A stretch of 64,000 nucleotides of DNA from Synechococcus elongatus PCC 11801. GTDB taxonomy: Bacteria; Cyanobacteriota; Cyanobacteriia; Synechococcales; Synechococcaceae. Of the stretch, positions 12,276-22,442 are shown in pieces. A program made the translations under genes and the position numbers. Under the pieces are notes generated by a model. That model did no database searches. It was not told where the DNA came from and saw only the letters and a list, made by a program, of their open reading frames with translations. Position 1 is the stretch's first letter. Each line of letters opens with the position of its first letter. The stretch spans positions 2,531,501 to 2,595,500 of the forward strand of contig NZ_CP030139.2 in the NCBI RefSeq assembly GCF_003846445.2, written 5' to 3'.

Positions 12276-12526
12276 TTTGGAATCCTGCTCCCTACCCCCA
12301 TGGACACGTGAGGACATCGGTTGAGATCCCTGAATCGAACGCGATCTGGCGAATGGTTTGAGGGCGGGAGTAGAAGCAATTGCAATTCTGTCGTTCCCAA
12401 AACTGTGAGGAAGGCAGTAAATTTCTAGGCTTGATGAAGCACTGTTGCATATGTCGTAGCGGCCAAAAGCGCGGGGCACACTGAATCTAAGAGTATTTCT
12501 ATTGCATTCTTCTGGGGGCCGGTCTG

Positions 12527-12724
12527 ATGTTCTCGCCTACTACCGGCTGGAGCCTTGCATTCCCGTGGAAGGACTATCTTTGTCAGCCACTGTTTCAACG
12601 CGATCGCAATGCCATTCTGAATCCGGTTCGTTACTGGCGTTGCTATCGGCAGCGATATCTGGAGCAGTGCTATCGCCTGCCCGCTCTCTCACCCCATCAG
12701 CCACCGACGGGTGAAGACAGCTAA
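12527..12724 (+). CDS. Possible small protein, 65 residues, unknown
   Basis: The ATG is preceded by a G-rich CTGGGGGCCGGTCTG that could serve as a ribosome site. The product is basic and aromatic-rich (three Cys; segments PVRYWRCYRQRYLEQCYR and WSLAFPWKDYL) with no membrane segment. The amino-acid composition looks more protein-like than random frames here, and it precedes the COQ4-like gene in the same orientation by 80 bases. No family recognised. It could also be non-coding leader sequence. Confidence 0.38.
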   Translation: MFSPTTGWSLAFPWKDYLCQPLFQRDRNAILNPVRYWRCYRQRYLEQCYRLPALSPHQPPTGEDS

Positions 12725-12804
12725 CACAGGATTGTCCTTAAACGGTCCAGCTGAGTGTTTTGCTCCAGCCTCAATTAATTGCAGGAAATTGCAGGAGTTT
12801 TTCG

Positions 12805-13461
12805 ATGATTGATGCCCAGCTCGAGAAGCAACTGCAAGGCTTTTCTGCGTTGCAGAGTCTGTTTGATACTGACTTTGATGTCCGTCGGCTCTTTACAGCT
12901 GAGGATGCTTTAGAAGCGGGTGAATATGGCCGCTTGACTGTTGAAGCCCTGCAAAAGGATCCTGCGGCTAACCAGTTGTTTGCTGAGCGTTGGACGTTGC
13001 CCGAGCTCAATCTGTCGACATTTCTGCAATTGCCTGAAGGAAGCTTTGGTCGAGTCTATGCCGAAATGCTCGTTGCCAATGGCTTTGACCCCGACTATGT
13101 GATCCAAATTGCGCCGGTTGAAGGGGATGACGATCTGAGTTATTTCAAACGGCTCTGGCGAACTACCCATGATTTTCATCACATCGCGACTGGCATTGGC
13201 ACCGATCCCCGTGGAGAAGTAGCGCTGCAAGCATTCCTGATGGGACAACTGCCGATTCCCTTCAGCGTTGTGGTTGTCAGCATGGGCTTGTTACGGACAT
13301 CGGTGGTGCAACCCGATCGCATTCCCGCCTTGATTGATGCCATTTCTGATGCTTTTCGTCGAGGTCGCCACTCGCCGCAATTACTTCTGGCACAGCGTTG
13401 GGATCGCTTCTGGGCGTTGCCTGTGGCCGAGGTTCGTCAGCAGCTGCAAATTGCTGATTAG
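12805..13461 (+). CDS. COQ4-family protein
   Basis: 218 residues from ATG 12805, chosen over the in-frame start at 12760 because GCAGGAG lies 7 bases upstream. It contains the COQ4 signature HDxxH-x11-E as HDFHH (122-126) and Glu138 in GTDPRGE, the metal-binding motif of the family. In mitochondria and proteobacteria COQ4 acts in ubiquinone biosynthesis. Cyanobacteria make plastoquinone instead, so the role here is an open question: it may act on a plastoquinone-type ring or something different. The whole protein reads as one COQ4 domain with no signal peptide. It is followed at 55 bases by two exported-protein genes. Confidence 0.85.
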   Translation: MIDAQLEKQLQGFSALQSLFDTDFDVRRLFTAEDALEAGEYGRLTVEALQKDPAANQLFAERWTLPELNLSTFLQLPEGSFGRVYAEMLVANGFDPDYVIQIAPVEGDDDLSYFKRLWRTTHDFHHIATGIGTDPRGEVALQAFLMGQLPIPFSVVVVSMGLLRTSVVQPDRIPALIDAISDAFRRGRHSPQLLLAQRWDRFWALPVAEVRQQLQIAD

Positions 13462-13516
13462 GGCAAAGGCGATCGCGACTTCTCAGGCAAAGTTGGTGTG
13501 AAGGGGAAAGCTCAGG

Positions 13517-14416
13517 ATGAGGTTGACTGCATGGATCGTTGCCCTGGGCTTTTGGGGCTGGAGTAGTACTGCGATCGCGCAGGCTGCCACACTGAATTTC
13601 AATTCCAGTAGTGGCCCTGGTGCACAGCAGCTAACGGTTAATTCTGTCAGTGTCAGCATCGATGTACCCCGCAGTGCCACGCCTGATGGCGATCCCCCAC
13701 CGCCAGTCGTGACCGTGCAAGTCAGTGGCAAAACCGTTTTTCGCGCGCTCCGGCCCGATCTGCCAGGCATGGAAACCTTGGTAGAGATTGCTGAGATGGA
13801 TGCCAGCAATCCTTATCCAGAGGTGATCATCTCCCATTACACCGGTGGGGCACATTGCTGCAACAAGGTAGAAGTGATTAGCAGCGATTCAACAGGAAAG
13901 CAGTGGCGATCGCTCGAGTTGGGCGCTTTTGATGGGGGACCTCATCCCTTGGAAGATGTCGATGGGGACGGGCAATTGGAGTTTGTCGATCGCGACAACC
14001 GTTTTCTCTATCAATTCAGTTCCTATGCGGGTAGCGTCCCACCCGTGCAAGTTTGGCAGTTGAAGAACGGCCAGTTTGTTGATGTTTCGCAGCAGCCTCC
14101 ATTTCGACGGTTACACGAAGAGCAAGCTGAGCAGATGTTGAAGGCGATTCAAGAGACGCCCCCGCGATCGCCGGATAGCAATGGTTTGCTGGCTGGCTAT
14201 GCTGCCACCCAAGCGATCCTGGGCAAATTCCCCGAAGCCTGGAAGTTGGTGGAATCGCGCTACGAGCCATCCGACTGGGGACTTGATGAATGCCTCGGCA
14301 CCTATGACGATCAAGGTCGCTGTAAGGGGCAAGAAGTGCGCTACAAAAACTTTCCGGAAGCGCTGCGGGCTTTTCTGCAACGCAATGGCTATTTGCCCGC
14401 TACGGCTGATCGTTAA
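13517..14416 (+). CDS. Exported protein with calcium-type DxDGDG loop, unknown function
   Basis: 299 residues. A clear signal peptide with cleavage near AIAQA (residues 18-23) predicts a periplasmic protein. The central part contains YTGGAHCCNKVEVI and then DVDGDGQLEFVDRD (about residues 148-161), which resembles the DxDxDG calcium loop of FG-GAP/VCBS-type repeats. Two further Cys (DECLG, GRCKG) near the C-terminus could form disulfides with the CC pair. I do not recognise a named family. It is 21 bases upstream of the nucleotidase gene and probably in one transcript with it. Confidence 0.8.
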   Translation: MRLTAWIVALGFWGWSSTAIAQAATLNFNSSSGPGAQQLTVNSVSVSIDVPRSATPDGDPPPPVVTVQVSGKTVFRALRPDLPGMETLVEIAEMDASNPYPEVIISHYTGGAHCCNKVEVISSDSTGKQWRSLELGAFDGGPHPLEDVDGDGQLEFVDRDNRFLYQFSSYAGSVPPVQVWQLKNGQFVDVSQQPPFRRLHEEQAEQMLKAIQETPPRSPDSNGLLAGYAATQAILGKFPEAWKLVESRYEPSDWGLDECLGTYDDQGRCKGQEVRYKNFPEALRAFLQRNGYLPATADR

Positions 14417-14437
14417 TCACACAAAGGAAGTGTAGAC

Positions 14438-15928
14438 ATGATGGGGCAACTGGGGCGATCGCTGGCGATTGGAGTGGCGCTGGGGCTGGGCTGGATGCTG
14501 CCTGCTGCTGCAGAAATCTATCGCTTCCAGATTTTGCAACTCAATGATGTCTACGAAATTACGCCGGTGCAGGGTGGTCGCAGCGGTGGTCTAGCCCGAG
14601 TCGCAACCCTGCTCAAGCAACTCAAAGCAGAGAATCCGCAGACATGGTCGATGCTGGCGGGCGATTACCTCAGCCCTTCTGCTCTAGGCACCGCTAAGGT
14701 AAATGGCGATCGCTTGGCGGGGCAGCAAATGGTCGCTGTCCTGAATGCGATGGGACTGGATTTAGCCACGTTCGGCAATCACGAATTTGATATCTCTGAA
14801 GCACAGCTGCGCCAGCGATTACAGGAGCAGAAGTTTGCTTTGGTGACGGGCAATGTGGTTGATGCTCAAGGGCAGTTATTTCCTAACACCCAAGCGGACT
14901 ATCAGTTTCAGGTGCAGGCGGCTGACTGCCAGAAGCCTGTTTGTCCACCCCTGCAAGTCTCCGTTTTAGGTGTCACGATCGACAGTAATCGAGCGCCCTA
15001 TGTGCGCTATGACGATCCCTTGACGACGCTGCAACAACAGATCCAGCAACTACAGCCTCAAACGGATTTATTCATTGGGCTGACGCACCTTAATCTGTCC
15101 CAGGATCAGCAACTAGCGCGATCGCTCCCCCCGTTGGATTTGATTCTGGGTGGGCATGAGCACGAGAATATTCAGCTGTGGGTGGGCGATGACTTCACGC
15201 CGATTTTCAAGGCGGATGCCAATGCTCGAACTGTCTATGTGCATCGCCTGACCTATGACAGCGATCGCCGTGAACTGCAGATTAATTCGCAACTGGTGCC
15301 AATTACACCAGCCATTCCCGAAGATCCGAAGACAGCAGCGGTTGTGCAGACTTGGCTGGAAAAAGGATTTGCAGGATTTCGGGCTCAGGGCTTTGACCCC
15401 AGCGCGATCGTGGGGCGTACTTCGGAACCATTAGATGGTCTCGAAAGTGCAGTGCGCAACGAATCCACAGCGCTGACACGCTTAATTGCTAAGAGCTATC
15501 GGCGAGCAGTGCCGACAGCCGAAGTTGCGATCTACAACAGTGGTGCTATCCGCATTGATGACGTGCTGCCACCGGGACCGATTAGTCAGTACGACGTGAT
15601 TCGTATGCTGCCTTTTGGAGGAGCGATCGTCTCCGCAGAAATGAAAGGGGAATTGCTGCAAAAGCTCCTTGACCAAGGGCTCAAGAATCGCGGCAGTGGC
15701 GGTTTTCTCCAAACGGATGGGGTCGATCGCAGCGATCGCGGTTGGCAGATCCAAGGTCAGCCCCTACAGCCTAATCGCTGGTATCGGGTGGCGATCGCAG
15801 ACTATCTGCTCACTGGCCAAGAGAAAGGACTCAGTTTTCTGACCGAACAGAATCCCAGTCTGCGATCGCTGCAACGGGGGCAGGACGTTCGATTCGCCGT
15901 GATTGAGCAGCTCAAGGCTCAACCCTAA
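14438..15928 (+). CDS. Periplasmic 5'-nucleotidase/metallophosphatase (UshA-like)
   Basis: 496 residues with an N-terminal signal peptide ([18 protein letters not shown]). The calcineurin-like metallophosphatase domain shows [30 protein letters not shown] and GGHEHE, the usual dinuclear-metal ligands, although the first motif has Tyr where the family usually has His. The 5_nucleotid_C substrate domain follows ([16 protein letters not shown]). Likely releases phosphate from nucleotides or other esters in the periplasm. The last 4 bases overlap the convergent GST gene. Confidence 0.92.
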   Translation: MMGQLGRSLAIGVALGLGWMLPAAAEIYRFQILQLNDVYEITPVQGGRSGGLARVATLLKQLKAENPQTWSMLAGDYLSPSALGTAKVNGDRLAGQQMVAVLNAMGLDLATFGNHEFDISEAQLRQRLQEQKFALVTGNVVDAQGQLFPNTQADYQFQVQAADCQKPVCPPLQVSVLGVTIDSNRAPYVRYDDPLTTLQQQIQQLQPQTDLFIGLTHLNLSQDQQLARSLPPLDLILGGHEHENIQLWVGDDFTPIFKADANARTVYVHRLTYDSDRRELQINSQLVPITPAIPEDPKTAAVVQTWLEKGFAGFRAQGFDPSAIVGRTSEPLDGLESAVRNESTALTRLIAKSYRRAVPTAEVAIYNSGAIRIDDVLPPGPISQYDVIRMLPFGGAIVSAEMKGELLQKLLDQGLKNRGSGGFLQTDGVDRSDRGWQIQGQPLQPNRWYRVAIADYLLTGQEKGLSFLTEQNPSLRSLQRGQDVRFAVIEQLKAQP

Positions 15929-17148
15929 TGAGCAGCCGCACTGGCAAAACGGGCAGGATCTTGGTCACGGCGATCGCGCATGGAGATTGGCGCTCCTTGG
16001 CGATCGCCCGCCAGTTGGGCGGTTGTTTCCAAGGCTTCCCGTAGACGCTTAGCGGCATAGATCGACATATCGCGCGGCACGCTGATGCGATCGCGGAGAT
16101 AGCGCAGGCCCAGATCAGAACCCGCCGGTGGCGGACAGGGCTGCTCGGTCATCAATGTGGTTAGGGCAGCACGCAGGGCGGAATCAAAGACTTCTGCTTC
16201 CACTGGATTCAGACGAATCAGCGTATCTTTGTGGCGCAAGACTCGTTGCAGTGCCTCTTGGCGAGCAGTCGAAGGCTCTGGATAGGTGACATCCGGCAGA
16301 CCCAACCAAGGGCCTTGGTCTACACGGGTTTGACAGACCGCTGTTTGGGGATCGGTATTGGCAAAGCAGCCACCCATTTGTGGCGGTAAGTCATGTGCGT
16401 GAGTATGAAAGTCGCTCTGGGTGCCCCGATAGGTTTCGCGAGATTCCAGCGCATCAAACCAGTCGTTCAGTCGCGGGTTGCTCTCACGCAGGGAATAGCC
16501 CTTGTAGTAGTAGAGGCTGGCGTTCATCCGCTCAACGTAGGGCGTGAAAATCACATCGGTGACGCCAAAGCGATCGAGAAAGTAGGGGCCGGACGTACTC
16601 GCTAAAGCCGCTTCGACGCGATCGACCACGGCTTGAAAGGCGGCATGGCCTTGCTGATCTTGTTGCAGCGATCGCGAGGGATAGCAAAGCCAGCCACACC
16701 AAGCCCGAAACAGTTCCCGCTCGAGTCGTCGCAATGGCAGAACGTCGCGATCGCGCAGGCTGTGGGTCAGGGGGCCAAAGGCCGCCTCCAAGGCCAGCAG
16801 GATGTCATCACTTTCCGTGATGATCCGGCCATCGAGTTCCAACGCAGGCAGCATCCCCGACGGCACTTTGCGCTTGTACCAAGCTTCTTTCTCGCCGTAG
16901 CAAAACATCGTCACCTTGGCGATGCGGTAGGGAATTTGCTTCTCCTCCAGCCAGAACCACACTTTTTGGCAGTAGGGGCACCAAGCGTGGTGGTCGCGGT
17001 AGAGGGTGACCCGTACCGCTGATTCTGGCTGCCCAAACAGTCGCAGCGTGCTCTGGGCATTGGTGGGGCCGTTGACGCGATCGGGGTTGAAGTCCGTCAA
17101 CGCAGCCAGCTCAGACCAACTGAGGGCAGAAGAACTCATAGCAGACAA
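15925..17148 (-). CDS. Long glutathione-S-transferase-family protein with CPYC motif
   Basis: 407 residues (or 404 if ATG 17139 is used). The N-terminal thioredoxin-fold domain has the redox-type [19 protein letters not shown] and the cis-Pro region [13 protein letters not shown], followed by ESDDI for glutathione binding. An all-helical GST C-domain follows to about residue 260, and then about 140 residues not found in ordinary GSTs. The CxxC at the active site resembles glutaredoxin/omega-class enzymes more than Ser/Tyr GSTs, so thiol transfer is more likely than conjugation. The substrate is unknown. It follows the CpcT paralog on the same strand after about 108 bases. Confidence 0.87.
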   Translation of the reverse strand: MSAMSSSALSWSELAALTDFNPDRVNGPTNAQSTLRLFGQPESAVRVTLYRDHHAWCPYCQKVWFWLEEKQIPYRIAKVTMFCYGEKEAWYKRKVPSGMLPALELDGRIITESDDILLALEAAFGPLTHSLRDRDVLPLRRLERELFRAWCGWLCYPSRSLQQDQQGHAAFQAVVDRVEAALASTSGPYFLDRFGVTDVIFTPYVERMNASLYYYKGYSLRESNPRLNDWFDALESRETYRGTQSDFHTHAHDLPPQMGGCFANTDPQTAVCQTRVDQGPWLGLPDVTYPEPSTARQEALQRVLRHKDTLIRLNPVEAEVFDSALRAALTTLMTEQPCPPPAGSDLGLRYLRDRISVPRDMSIYAAKRLREALETTAQLAGDRQGAPISMRDRRDQDPARFASAAAH

Positions 17149-17256
17149 GGCAAACCGGGACAGTCCTCATTATTGTTGCGAAGTTCCCGGCTCCTGCGGT
17201 TCCTTAGCGCAAACGTTGCGCTCAATGCAGAGTCGGCATCATGCCAGGCTGAATGT

Positions 17257-17859
17257 TCAACTTGGGATGCTGTAGTCCGTAAGCTTCGTGAATTCGTAGG
17301 GACCTATCAACGCGCCCCAAATGCTGCGCCCCGTTTCAGGATCAATGCCGCGATCGAAGCTATGAAAGTGAACTGTCTGCTGATCCTGCCAAACTTCAAA
17401 GCCCAAACTGACCTGTCGTTCGACCCCATCTGTCCAAAACCGACAGCGACAGCCTGCTGGTAACTGGGCCTTGTATCCACCCCGTGGGGTGTGCTCCACC
17501 GTTAAACGACAGCTCTCGAGGAGTTGGATATCTTCTGGGGTGAGCGATCGCAGGCGATCAGGATCCGCTCCAGCTCCGAGTACGGCTGTGGCGTTCTTGA
17601 ATTGATAGAACTGAGCGGTTAGTTGACCTGAGGAGTCGGCCTCTAAGCAGAGCAGCCGTTGGCGGTAAGGGCGATCGAGTTGGAGGGCATTCGCCTGCTC
17701 TAGAAACAGACAGGGGCGATCGCGCCCAAACAACAGTAGGGGCTGTTGCCACAGGCGCAGTTGAACAAAGTGAACGGGTTCTGCGATCGCTTGTGGCTGG
17801 TTGCTGAACTCGCCACTGAGCCAAGTCCAGAGCTGTTGGAGATCATCCATGGGAACCAT
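17257..17859 (-). CDS. CpcT/CpeT-type chromophore lyase paralog
   Basis: 200 residues starting MVPMDD; ATG 17859 has AGGGG just upstream and ATG 17850 is an alternative. Colinear with the cpcT product at 45861-46454: WLSGEFSNQPQA versus WLAADFSNQAQA, PYRQR versus PYRAR, DRLRSLTPED versus DRLSKLSRDR, and the ending FDRGIDPETGRSIWG versus LDRGRHPETDEQVWG. CpcT attaches phycocyanobilin to Cys-153 of beta-phycocyanin. This copy is clearly divergent, so it may act on another phycobiliprotein or have lost lyase activity. It starts 6 bases after the GNAT gene stop, suggesting co-transcription. Confidence 0.88.
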   Translation of the reverse strand: MVPMDDLQQLWTWLSGEFSNQPQAIAEPVHFVQLRLWQQPLLLFGRDRPCLFLEQANALQLDRPYRQRLLCLEADSSGQLTAQFYQFKNATAVLGAGADPDRLRSLTPEDIQLLESCRLTVEHTPRGGYKAQLPAGCRCRFWTDGVERQVSLGFEVWQDQQTVHFHSFDRGIDPETGRSIWGALIGPYEFTKLTDYSIPS

Positions 17860-17865
17860 CTGCCC

Positions 17866-18411
17866 CTAGTTGGGATACCAAAACATGCCTTTGATGCCCT
17901 CGGGGTCCAGCACAAATCCCAAGCGCCGGTAGAAGTCGACCACATGGGGATCGGCAAACAGCGTGATGTTGGGAATATCAGCTTGCTGCAGCTGCGCGAT
18001 CACATACTCCATCAGGACACGTCCGAGACCCTGCCCTTGAAAGCTGGGATTAATCACCACATCCCAAATCGTGGCGTTGAAAGCATGGTCTGAGGTGGCG
18101 CGGGCAAAGCCAATCAGCCGCCGCTGCTGAGCGAGGTGTTCCCACATTGAAACGACGAGAAAGCTGTTATCGAGGGCGCGACGAACCTTGCGCACTGGGC
18201 GACGTGACCAGCCCACGGCATCGCATAGAGCTTCGAGTTCTTGTAGGTCAATATCGCGACGAGTGCTGAGGATCAGGCGTTGATCAGTGGCAATCGCGGG
18301 GGTAATCTCAACGGCTTCTGGACCATAGCCAGCGAGGGGATCGTCAGAAGCAGAGCTGGAAACGGTAACGGGTGACTCCAGTGCAGAGAGTAAACTCTTC
18401 CAAAACCCCAT
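17866..18411 (-). CDS. GNAT-family N-acetyltransferase (Ycf52/plastid NSI type)
   Basis: 181 residues from ATG 18411 ([11 protein letters not shown]). The longer frame to 18495 overlaps the divergent hydrolase gene and looks non-coding. The acetyl-CoA site is [21 protein letters not shown] (motif A, Q/RxxGxG/A), followed by DFYRRLGF. The segment [21 protein letters not shown] resembles the plastid-encoded Ycf52 and plant chloroplast GNAT (NSI) proteins, which acetylate Lys or N-termini of photosynthetic proteins. That link is from memory of the family and is moderate in certainty. First gene of the minus-strand run GNAT - CpcT paralog - GST. Confidence 0.87.
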   Translation of the reverse strand: MGFWKSLLSALESPVTVSSSASDDPLAGYGPEAVEITPAIATDQRLILSTRRDIDLQELEALCDAVGWSRRPVRKVRRALDNSFLVVSMWEHLAQQRRLIGFARATSDHAFNATIWDVVINPSFQGQGLGRVLMEYVIAQLQQADIPNITLFADPHVVDFYRRLGFVLDPEGIKGMFWYPN

Positions 18412-18486
18412 TCCTGCTGCCACTCGCTTGGGCGCTGTGCCAGTGGCTAGTATAGCCTGCTGGCTTGGAGCCTTTATCCTAAAGGC

Positions 18487-19383
18487 ATGCCCCACCTGAA
18501 TTTACGGGGATCGTTACACGCCTACGATCAGTACGATCCGACGGATGGCGACCCTGACCTCACGCTTGTTTTTATTCACGGCTGGTTGCTGAGTCGTTCT
18601 TATTGGCAACCGCTGATCGCACAATTGCGATCGCATTGGGGGTGTCTGAGTTACGACTTACGCGGCTTTGGAGAATCGACTGCCAATCCTGATCAAGGGC
18701 ATAGCCCGGTTGACTACGCTGAGGATTTGATCGACCTTCTCACTGCCCTCAACCTCCAACGAGTCTGGCTGGTTGGTCATTCGCTCGGGGGCACGATCGC
18801 CCTTTGGGCGGCACGGCTCTGTCCCGAGCGCATCGCTGGCGTGATTGGGGTGAATGCAGGGGGTGGCATCTACATTGAGCAAGAATTTGAGCGATTTCGC
18901 GGCTTTGGTCAGCAGTTAATTCGCTGGCGTCCACAATGGTTGCGACAAATTCCCGGTGCTGAGTTGCCTTTCTGTTGGGACAGTGTGCATCGTCCTCTAC
19001 CACGACAATGGGCGCGTCGACGACTACGGGACTTTTTGGGAGCGGATGCGGCTGCAGCAACCGGTAGCTTGCTGGATTCAACAACGGCAGAACAGGTTAA
19101 TTGCCTGCCTAGTCTGGTGGCGCGGCTCACGCAGCCTGCGTACTTCTTGGCGGGCGATCGCGACACGATCATGCCGCCAGCCTATGTGCAGCATCTGGCG
19201 AGCTTCCACCCCAGCTTTGGGCTGGAAGGACATAACCTGCGACAGCTGGAAGACTGTGGGCATTTAGCCATGCTGGAACAAACTGATGCTGTGGCTGAGG
19301 CGATCCACACTTGGATCCACCAGGCGATCGCAGCCGAGCAGAGCGATCCAGCACTCGATCCCTCGCTGCAGTCTGGTCTGTGA
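18487..19383 (+). CDS. Alpha/beta-fold hydrolase
   Basis: 298 residues. It shows the oxyanion motif FIHGWLLS, the nucleophile elbow VGHSLGG (Ser near residue 98), the acid Asp in [10 protein letters not shown] and the catalytic His in [11 protein letters not shown]. This complete triad suggests an active esterase, lipase or C-C hydrolase with a small lid region (about residues 135-200, rich in Arg and Trp). The substrate cannot be read from sequence. It is divergent from the GNAT gene with 75 bases between starts and no upstream partner. Confidence 0.92.
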   Translation: MPHLNLRGSLHAYDQYDPTDGDPDLTLVFIHGWLLSRSYWQPLIAQLRSHWGCLSYDLRGFGESTANPDQGHSPVDYAEDLIDLLTALNLQRVWLVGHSLGGTIALWAARLCPERIAGVIGVNAGGGIYIEQEFERFRGFGQQLIRWRPQWLRQIPGAELPFCWDSVHRPLPRQWARRRLRDFLGADAAAATGSLLDSTTAEQVNCLPSLVARLTQPAYFLAGDRDTIMPPAYVQHLASFHPSFGLEGHNLRQLEDCGHLAMLEQTDAVAEAIHTWIHQAIAAEQSDPALDPSLQSGL

Positions 19384-19437
19384 GTCATCTTTGGACAGAT
19401 GTTGCTGGATGTTGGCAAGTCTGACCCAAGCGATTAG

Positions 19438-19470
19438 AAAAAAGCGAAGTTCAGTCAGGAGCTTGCTTTT
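19438..19470. terminator. Hairpin between convergent genes
   Basis: AAAAGC-G-AAG (19440-19449) pairs with CTTGCTTTT (19462-19470), leaving one bulged G and a 12-base loop. The A-run on one side and T-run on the other suit bidirectional termination between the hydrolase (plus) and the DUF212 gene (minus). The rest of 19384-19526 shows nothing else. Confidence 0.55.
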
Positions 19471-19526
19471 GCCCCTGCGCTTGTAAGGCAATCCATCCCT
19501 TTGCAGGTTTGGTTCCGGGGCTGAAC

Positions 19527-20012
19527 TTACAGCCACTCGGAGAGTGACAAGGCCGGTTCTAAGAGCAGGGCGATCGCGACACCAAGAGCAGCACCGACTA
19601 AAACTTCCAGTCGTGTGTGTCCCAAAACTTCTTTCAAACGCTCGATCGCGTCTTCATCACTATCCTCTTGACTCGTCAAGACTTGCTCACTGATCAAGTT
19701 GAGAATGCGGGCTTGACGTCCTGCTGCCCAGCGAACGCCGGCAGCGTCATACATCACAATGATCGCGAAGACAGTGACGACTGCAAATTCGAGGCTGCCC
19801 CACCCCTGCTGGCGGCCCACTGCTGTGGCCAAGGCAGCGACAAGAGCGGAGTGAGAACTGGGCATGCCGCCGGTTTCAATCAGTACATGCCAGTTCAAAC
19901 GGCGATCGCGCACCCCTTCAACGATGAGCTTCGAGAACTGTGCAATACCACAGGCCAACAGAGCTGCAACGAGAACATCATTGGCCAGCACTTGCTGAAG
20001 AATTGCCAGCAT
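19527..20012 (-). CDS. DUF212 (divergent PAP2-like) membrane protein
   Basis: 161 residues with several hydrophobic segments (LVAALLACGIAQFSK, LEFAVVTVFAIIVMYDAAGV, VGAALGVAIALLLEPAL). It keeps GGMPSSHSALVAAL, the phosphatase-type PSxxHSA motif of the acid phosphatase/vanadium haloperoxidase-related group. Its start codon overlaps the crtE stop by one base (TGATG), so translation is coupled to crtE. This suggests, without proving it, a phosphatase acting on prenyl or lipid phosphates. Confidence 0.9.
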   Translation of the reverse strand: MLAILQQVLANDVLVAALLACGIAQFSKLIVEGVRDRRLNWHVLIETGGMPSSHSALVAALATAVGRQQGWGSLEFAVVTVFAIIVMYDAAGVRWAAGRQARILNLISEQVLTSQEDSDEDAIERLKEVLGHTRLEVLVGAALGVAIALLLEPALSLSEWL

Positions 20013-20917
20013 CAGTGTTTCCGTGCAGTGATGTAGTCTGCGATCGCCCGCAGCGGATCTGCTTCCGGCCCAAAGGCCGCGATCGCAGTTTTCGCCTCAG
20101 TAATCAGCTGATCGGCATACTCCCGAGAAGCGTCTAGGCCAAGAAGACTGGGATAGGTGGCTTTCTGCGCCGCGAGATCCTTGCCTGCCGTTTTGCCCAA
20201 TTCCTCAGCCGTGGCCGTGATGTCGAGGATGTCGTCAATCACTTGGAAGGCCAGACCTATTTTTTGGGCGTAGGTGCGCAGTTGCTTCTGCAACTCATCG
20301 CTAGCGCCGGCCAGAATTGCACCGGAAACCACCGATACCTCTAGCAACGCACCGGTCTTGTGGGTGTGGATGTAGTGCAAGGTCTCGAGATCGACGTCAT
20401 CGCGACCTTCGGACTGCAAGTCCACCACCTGACCACCGACGAGCCCTTCTGCACCGACGGCGCGAGCCAGAGCCGCAATCACCTTGAGGACGCGATCGGC
20501 GGGAACTTCGGGTGTCTGGCTAGCGATCGCTTCAAAGGCATAGGTCAGCAGCGCGTCACCAGCCAAAATGGCGATGTCTTCGCCGTAGACCTTGTGATTG
20601 GTGGGACGACCCCGCCGAAAATCATCGTTGTCCATCGACGGTAGGTCGTCGTGGATTAGCGACATAGTGTGCACCATTTCCAAGGCACAGGCCGTGGGTA
20701 GAGCGATCGCTGCCGTTCCACCCGCCAGCTCGCAACTCGCCAGGCAGAGAATCGGGCGGAGCCGCTTGCCTTCTGCCAGCAGCGAATAGCGCATGGCATC
20801 GTAGATCAACGGCGGCTCTTGGGGGGGCAAAATCGCGTTGAGAGCTGCCTCAACTTGGCGCTGCCGCTCCTTTAGATAGCTTTTGAGATCGAAGCGAAGC
20901 GATGAAGAGGCGACCAT
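20012..20917 (-). CDS. crtE: Geranylgeranyl diphosphate synthase
   Basis: 301 residues. A trans-prenyltransferase that condenses IPP with allylic diphosphates to C20 GGPP, the precursor of carotenoids, phytol and plastoquinone side chains. It has the first Asp-rich motif [15 protein letters not shown] (DDxxxxD type, as in short-chain enzymes), GKRLRP for IPP binding, and the second motif VIDDILD with [12 protein letters not shown]. Length is normal. It is the middle gene of folD-crtE-DUF212, 42 bases after folD. FPP-synthase-type specificity (IspA) cannot be excluded by eye, but in cyanobacteria one such enzyme usually makes GGPP. Confidence 0.93.
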   Translation of the reverse strand: MVASSSLRFDLKSYLKERQRQVEAALNAILPPQEPPLIYDAMRYSLLAEGKRLRPILCLASCELAGGTAAIALPTACALEMVHTMSLIHDDLPSMDNDDFRRGRPTNHKVYGEDIAILAGDALLTYAFEAIASQTPEVPADRVLKVIAALARAVGAEGLVGGQVVDLQSEGRDDVDLETLHYIHTHKTGALLEVSVVSGAILAGASDELQKQLRTYAQKIGLAFQVIDDILDITATAEELGKTAGKDLAAQKATYPSLLGLDASREYADQLITEAKTAIAAFGPEADPLRAIADYITARKH

Positions 20918-20959
20918 AGGACTTAGCGCAATGGGAAACAGGCCACACCACTCAGCGGT

Positions 20960-21829
20960 CTAGCGCAGAAACGGCTGTTCCGAGCGGCGGCAATAGCTCA
21001 AGACCGTATTATGCAACAGCATTGCCACGGTCATTGGACCAACCCCGCCGGGAACTGGGGTGATCCAACTGGCGGTAGCGGCGGCGGCTTCGTAGTCCAC
21101 ATCCCCAACTAAACGGCCGTCTTCCAGTCGGTTAATGCCGACATCAACGACGACTGCGCCGGGCTTAATCCAGTCAACGCTCACCAGTTCGGGCCGGCCC
21201 ACGGCGGCGACTAAGATGTCGGCTTGTCGGCACACTTCCGGCAAGTTAGGAGTGCGGGAATGGGCGATCGTGACGGTGGCGTTGGCTTCGAGCAACATCA
21301 TTGCCAACGGTTTGCCGACGAGGATGCTACGACCAATCACGACTGCTTTTTTGCCGGCGGGATCGATTTGATTGGCCGCTAGCAATTCCATCACACCCGC
21401 TGGCGTGCAGCTGCGCAGACCTTCCTCGCCGCGGAGTAGCCGCCCAAGGTTCAGTGGGTGCAAACCATCCGCATCTTTCTCAGGATCGATCGCGAGGAGC
21501 AATGGCACTGCATCCAAATGGCTGGGTAAGGGCAGTTGCACCAAAATGCCATCGACGCGATCGTCAGCATTGAGCGATTCAATCAGGGCACGAATTTCCG
21601 CTTCGCTGCTGTTGCTGGGCAGATGTTTGCCAAAGGAGACAATGCCCGTCTGCTCACAGGCTTTTTCTTTGTTGCGAACATAGACGGCACTGGCAGGATT
21701 GTCACCGACCATAATCACTGCTAGTCCGGGACGACGACCCACGGCGGGAGCGATCGCTTCCACATGCGATCGCAGATTTTGTCGCCATTGTGCTGCCAAG
21801 GCCCGACCATCCAGTATTGCTGCCGCCAT
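20960..21829 (-). CDS. folD: Bifunctional methylenetetrahydrofolate dehydrogenase/cyclohydrolase
   Basis: 289 residues. Interconverts 5,10-methylene-, methenyl- and 10-formyl-THF for purine and fMet-tRNA formation. It shows the catalytic [14 protein letters not shown] (Tyr and Lys), [22 protein letters not shown], the dinucleotide motif [16 protein letters not shown], and the C-terminal [16 protein letters not shown]. Complete with no unusual features. The start lies 35 bases from the divergent hypothetical gene at 21865. Confidence 0.97.
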   Translation of the reverse strand: MAAAILDGRALAAQWRQNLRSHVEAIAPAVGRRPGLAVIMVGDNPASAVYVRNKEKACEQTGIVSFGKHLPSNSSEAEIRALIESLNADDRVDGILVQLPLPSHLDAVPLLLAIDPEKDADGLHPLNLGRLLRGEEGLRSCTPAGVMELLAANQIDPAGKKAVVIGRSILVGKPLAMMLLEANATVTIAHSRTPNLPEVCRQADILVAAVGRPELVSVDWIKPGAVVVDVGINRLEDGRLVGDVDYEAAAATASWITPVPGGVGPMTVAMLLHNTVLSYCRRSEQPFLR

Positions 21830-21864
21830 CCCGTCTATCCTTTGAGTGCTCCGCTGGTTTGCCG

Positions 21865-22314
21865 ATGTCGCATCCTGTCACTAGCTTGTCTCCTCAGACC
21901 GATCGCTGGCTAGCCCCATTGGCGATCGCACTGTATGTCTGGCAGTTTCACCACCATGGGCCGGAACCGCTTTTGCAAGCCTGGGAAGCGATCGCCACAG
22001 CCATCTGGCAACGCCAGGAACCACCTGCAGCCATCGGCATAGCTGCTCTGCCCCAGCGCTATCTCACAGCCGTACCGTTGGAATCCCCCAAGCCAACCCT
22101 GTTGCCAGAGCTGGATTTACAACTAGCGATCGCGCGGCAACAGGAGCATGAACCAGAGGCGATCGCACTGGAATTAGCCCACCTAGGCCGTCAGTTTGGA
22201 ACCGTGATCCTGCCGCTGCACTGGTGGCGATCGCTGCCACAAGATCGCCTTCAAGTCCTCAGCTGGCAACTGGGAGCTTGGCAGGCAGGCTACCGTCAGC
22301 CGCCAATGCAATAG
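21865..22314 (+). CDS. Hypothetical protein, 149 residues
   Basis: ATG 21865 is preferred; a frame open to 21790 would overlap folD. The protein is rich in Leu, Gln, His, Pro and Trp with no signal peptide or clear membrane segment. Notable stretches are [19 protein letters not shown] near the start and [21 protein letters not shown] near the end. Codon use and embedded HIP1 sites match the host, so it is an established gene. No family recognised. It precedes the HD-phosphodiesterase gene by about 130 bases on the same strand. Confidence 0.7.
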   Translation: MSHPVTSLSPQTDRWLAPLAIALYVWQFHHHGPEPLLQAWEAIATAIWQRQEPPAAIGIAALPQRYLTAVPLESPKPTLLPELDLQLAIARQQEHEPEAIALELAHLGRQFGTVILPLHWWRSLPQDRLQVLSWQLGAWQAGYRQPPMQ

Positions 22315-22442
22315 GGGGGTTGACCCCTGAGTATGGCTGAGCCGAAGAGGTCAACTCGCTATAATCGGCCTAATGCTTGCCGATCGCCTGTCCATGTCTC
22401 TCTTCATTGCCTGCTGGCCCTCGTGATCTGGCGTTCAATTCC

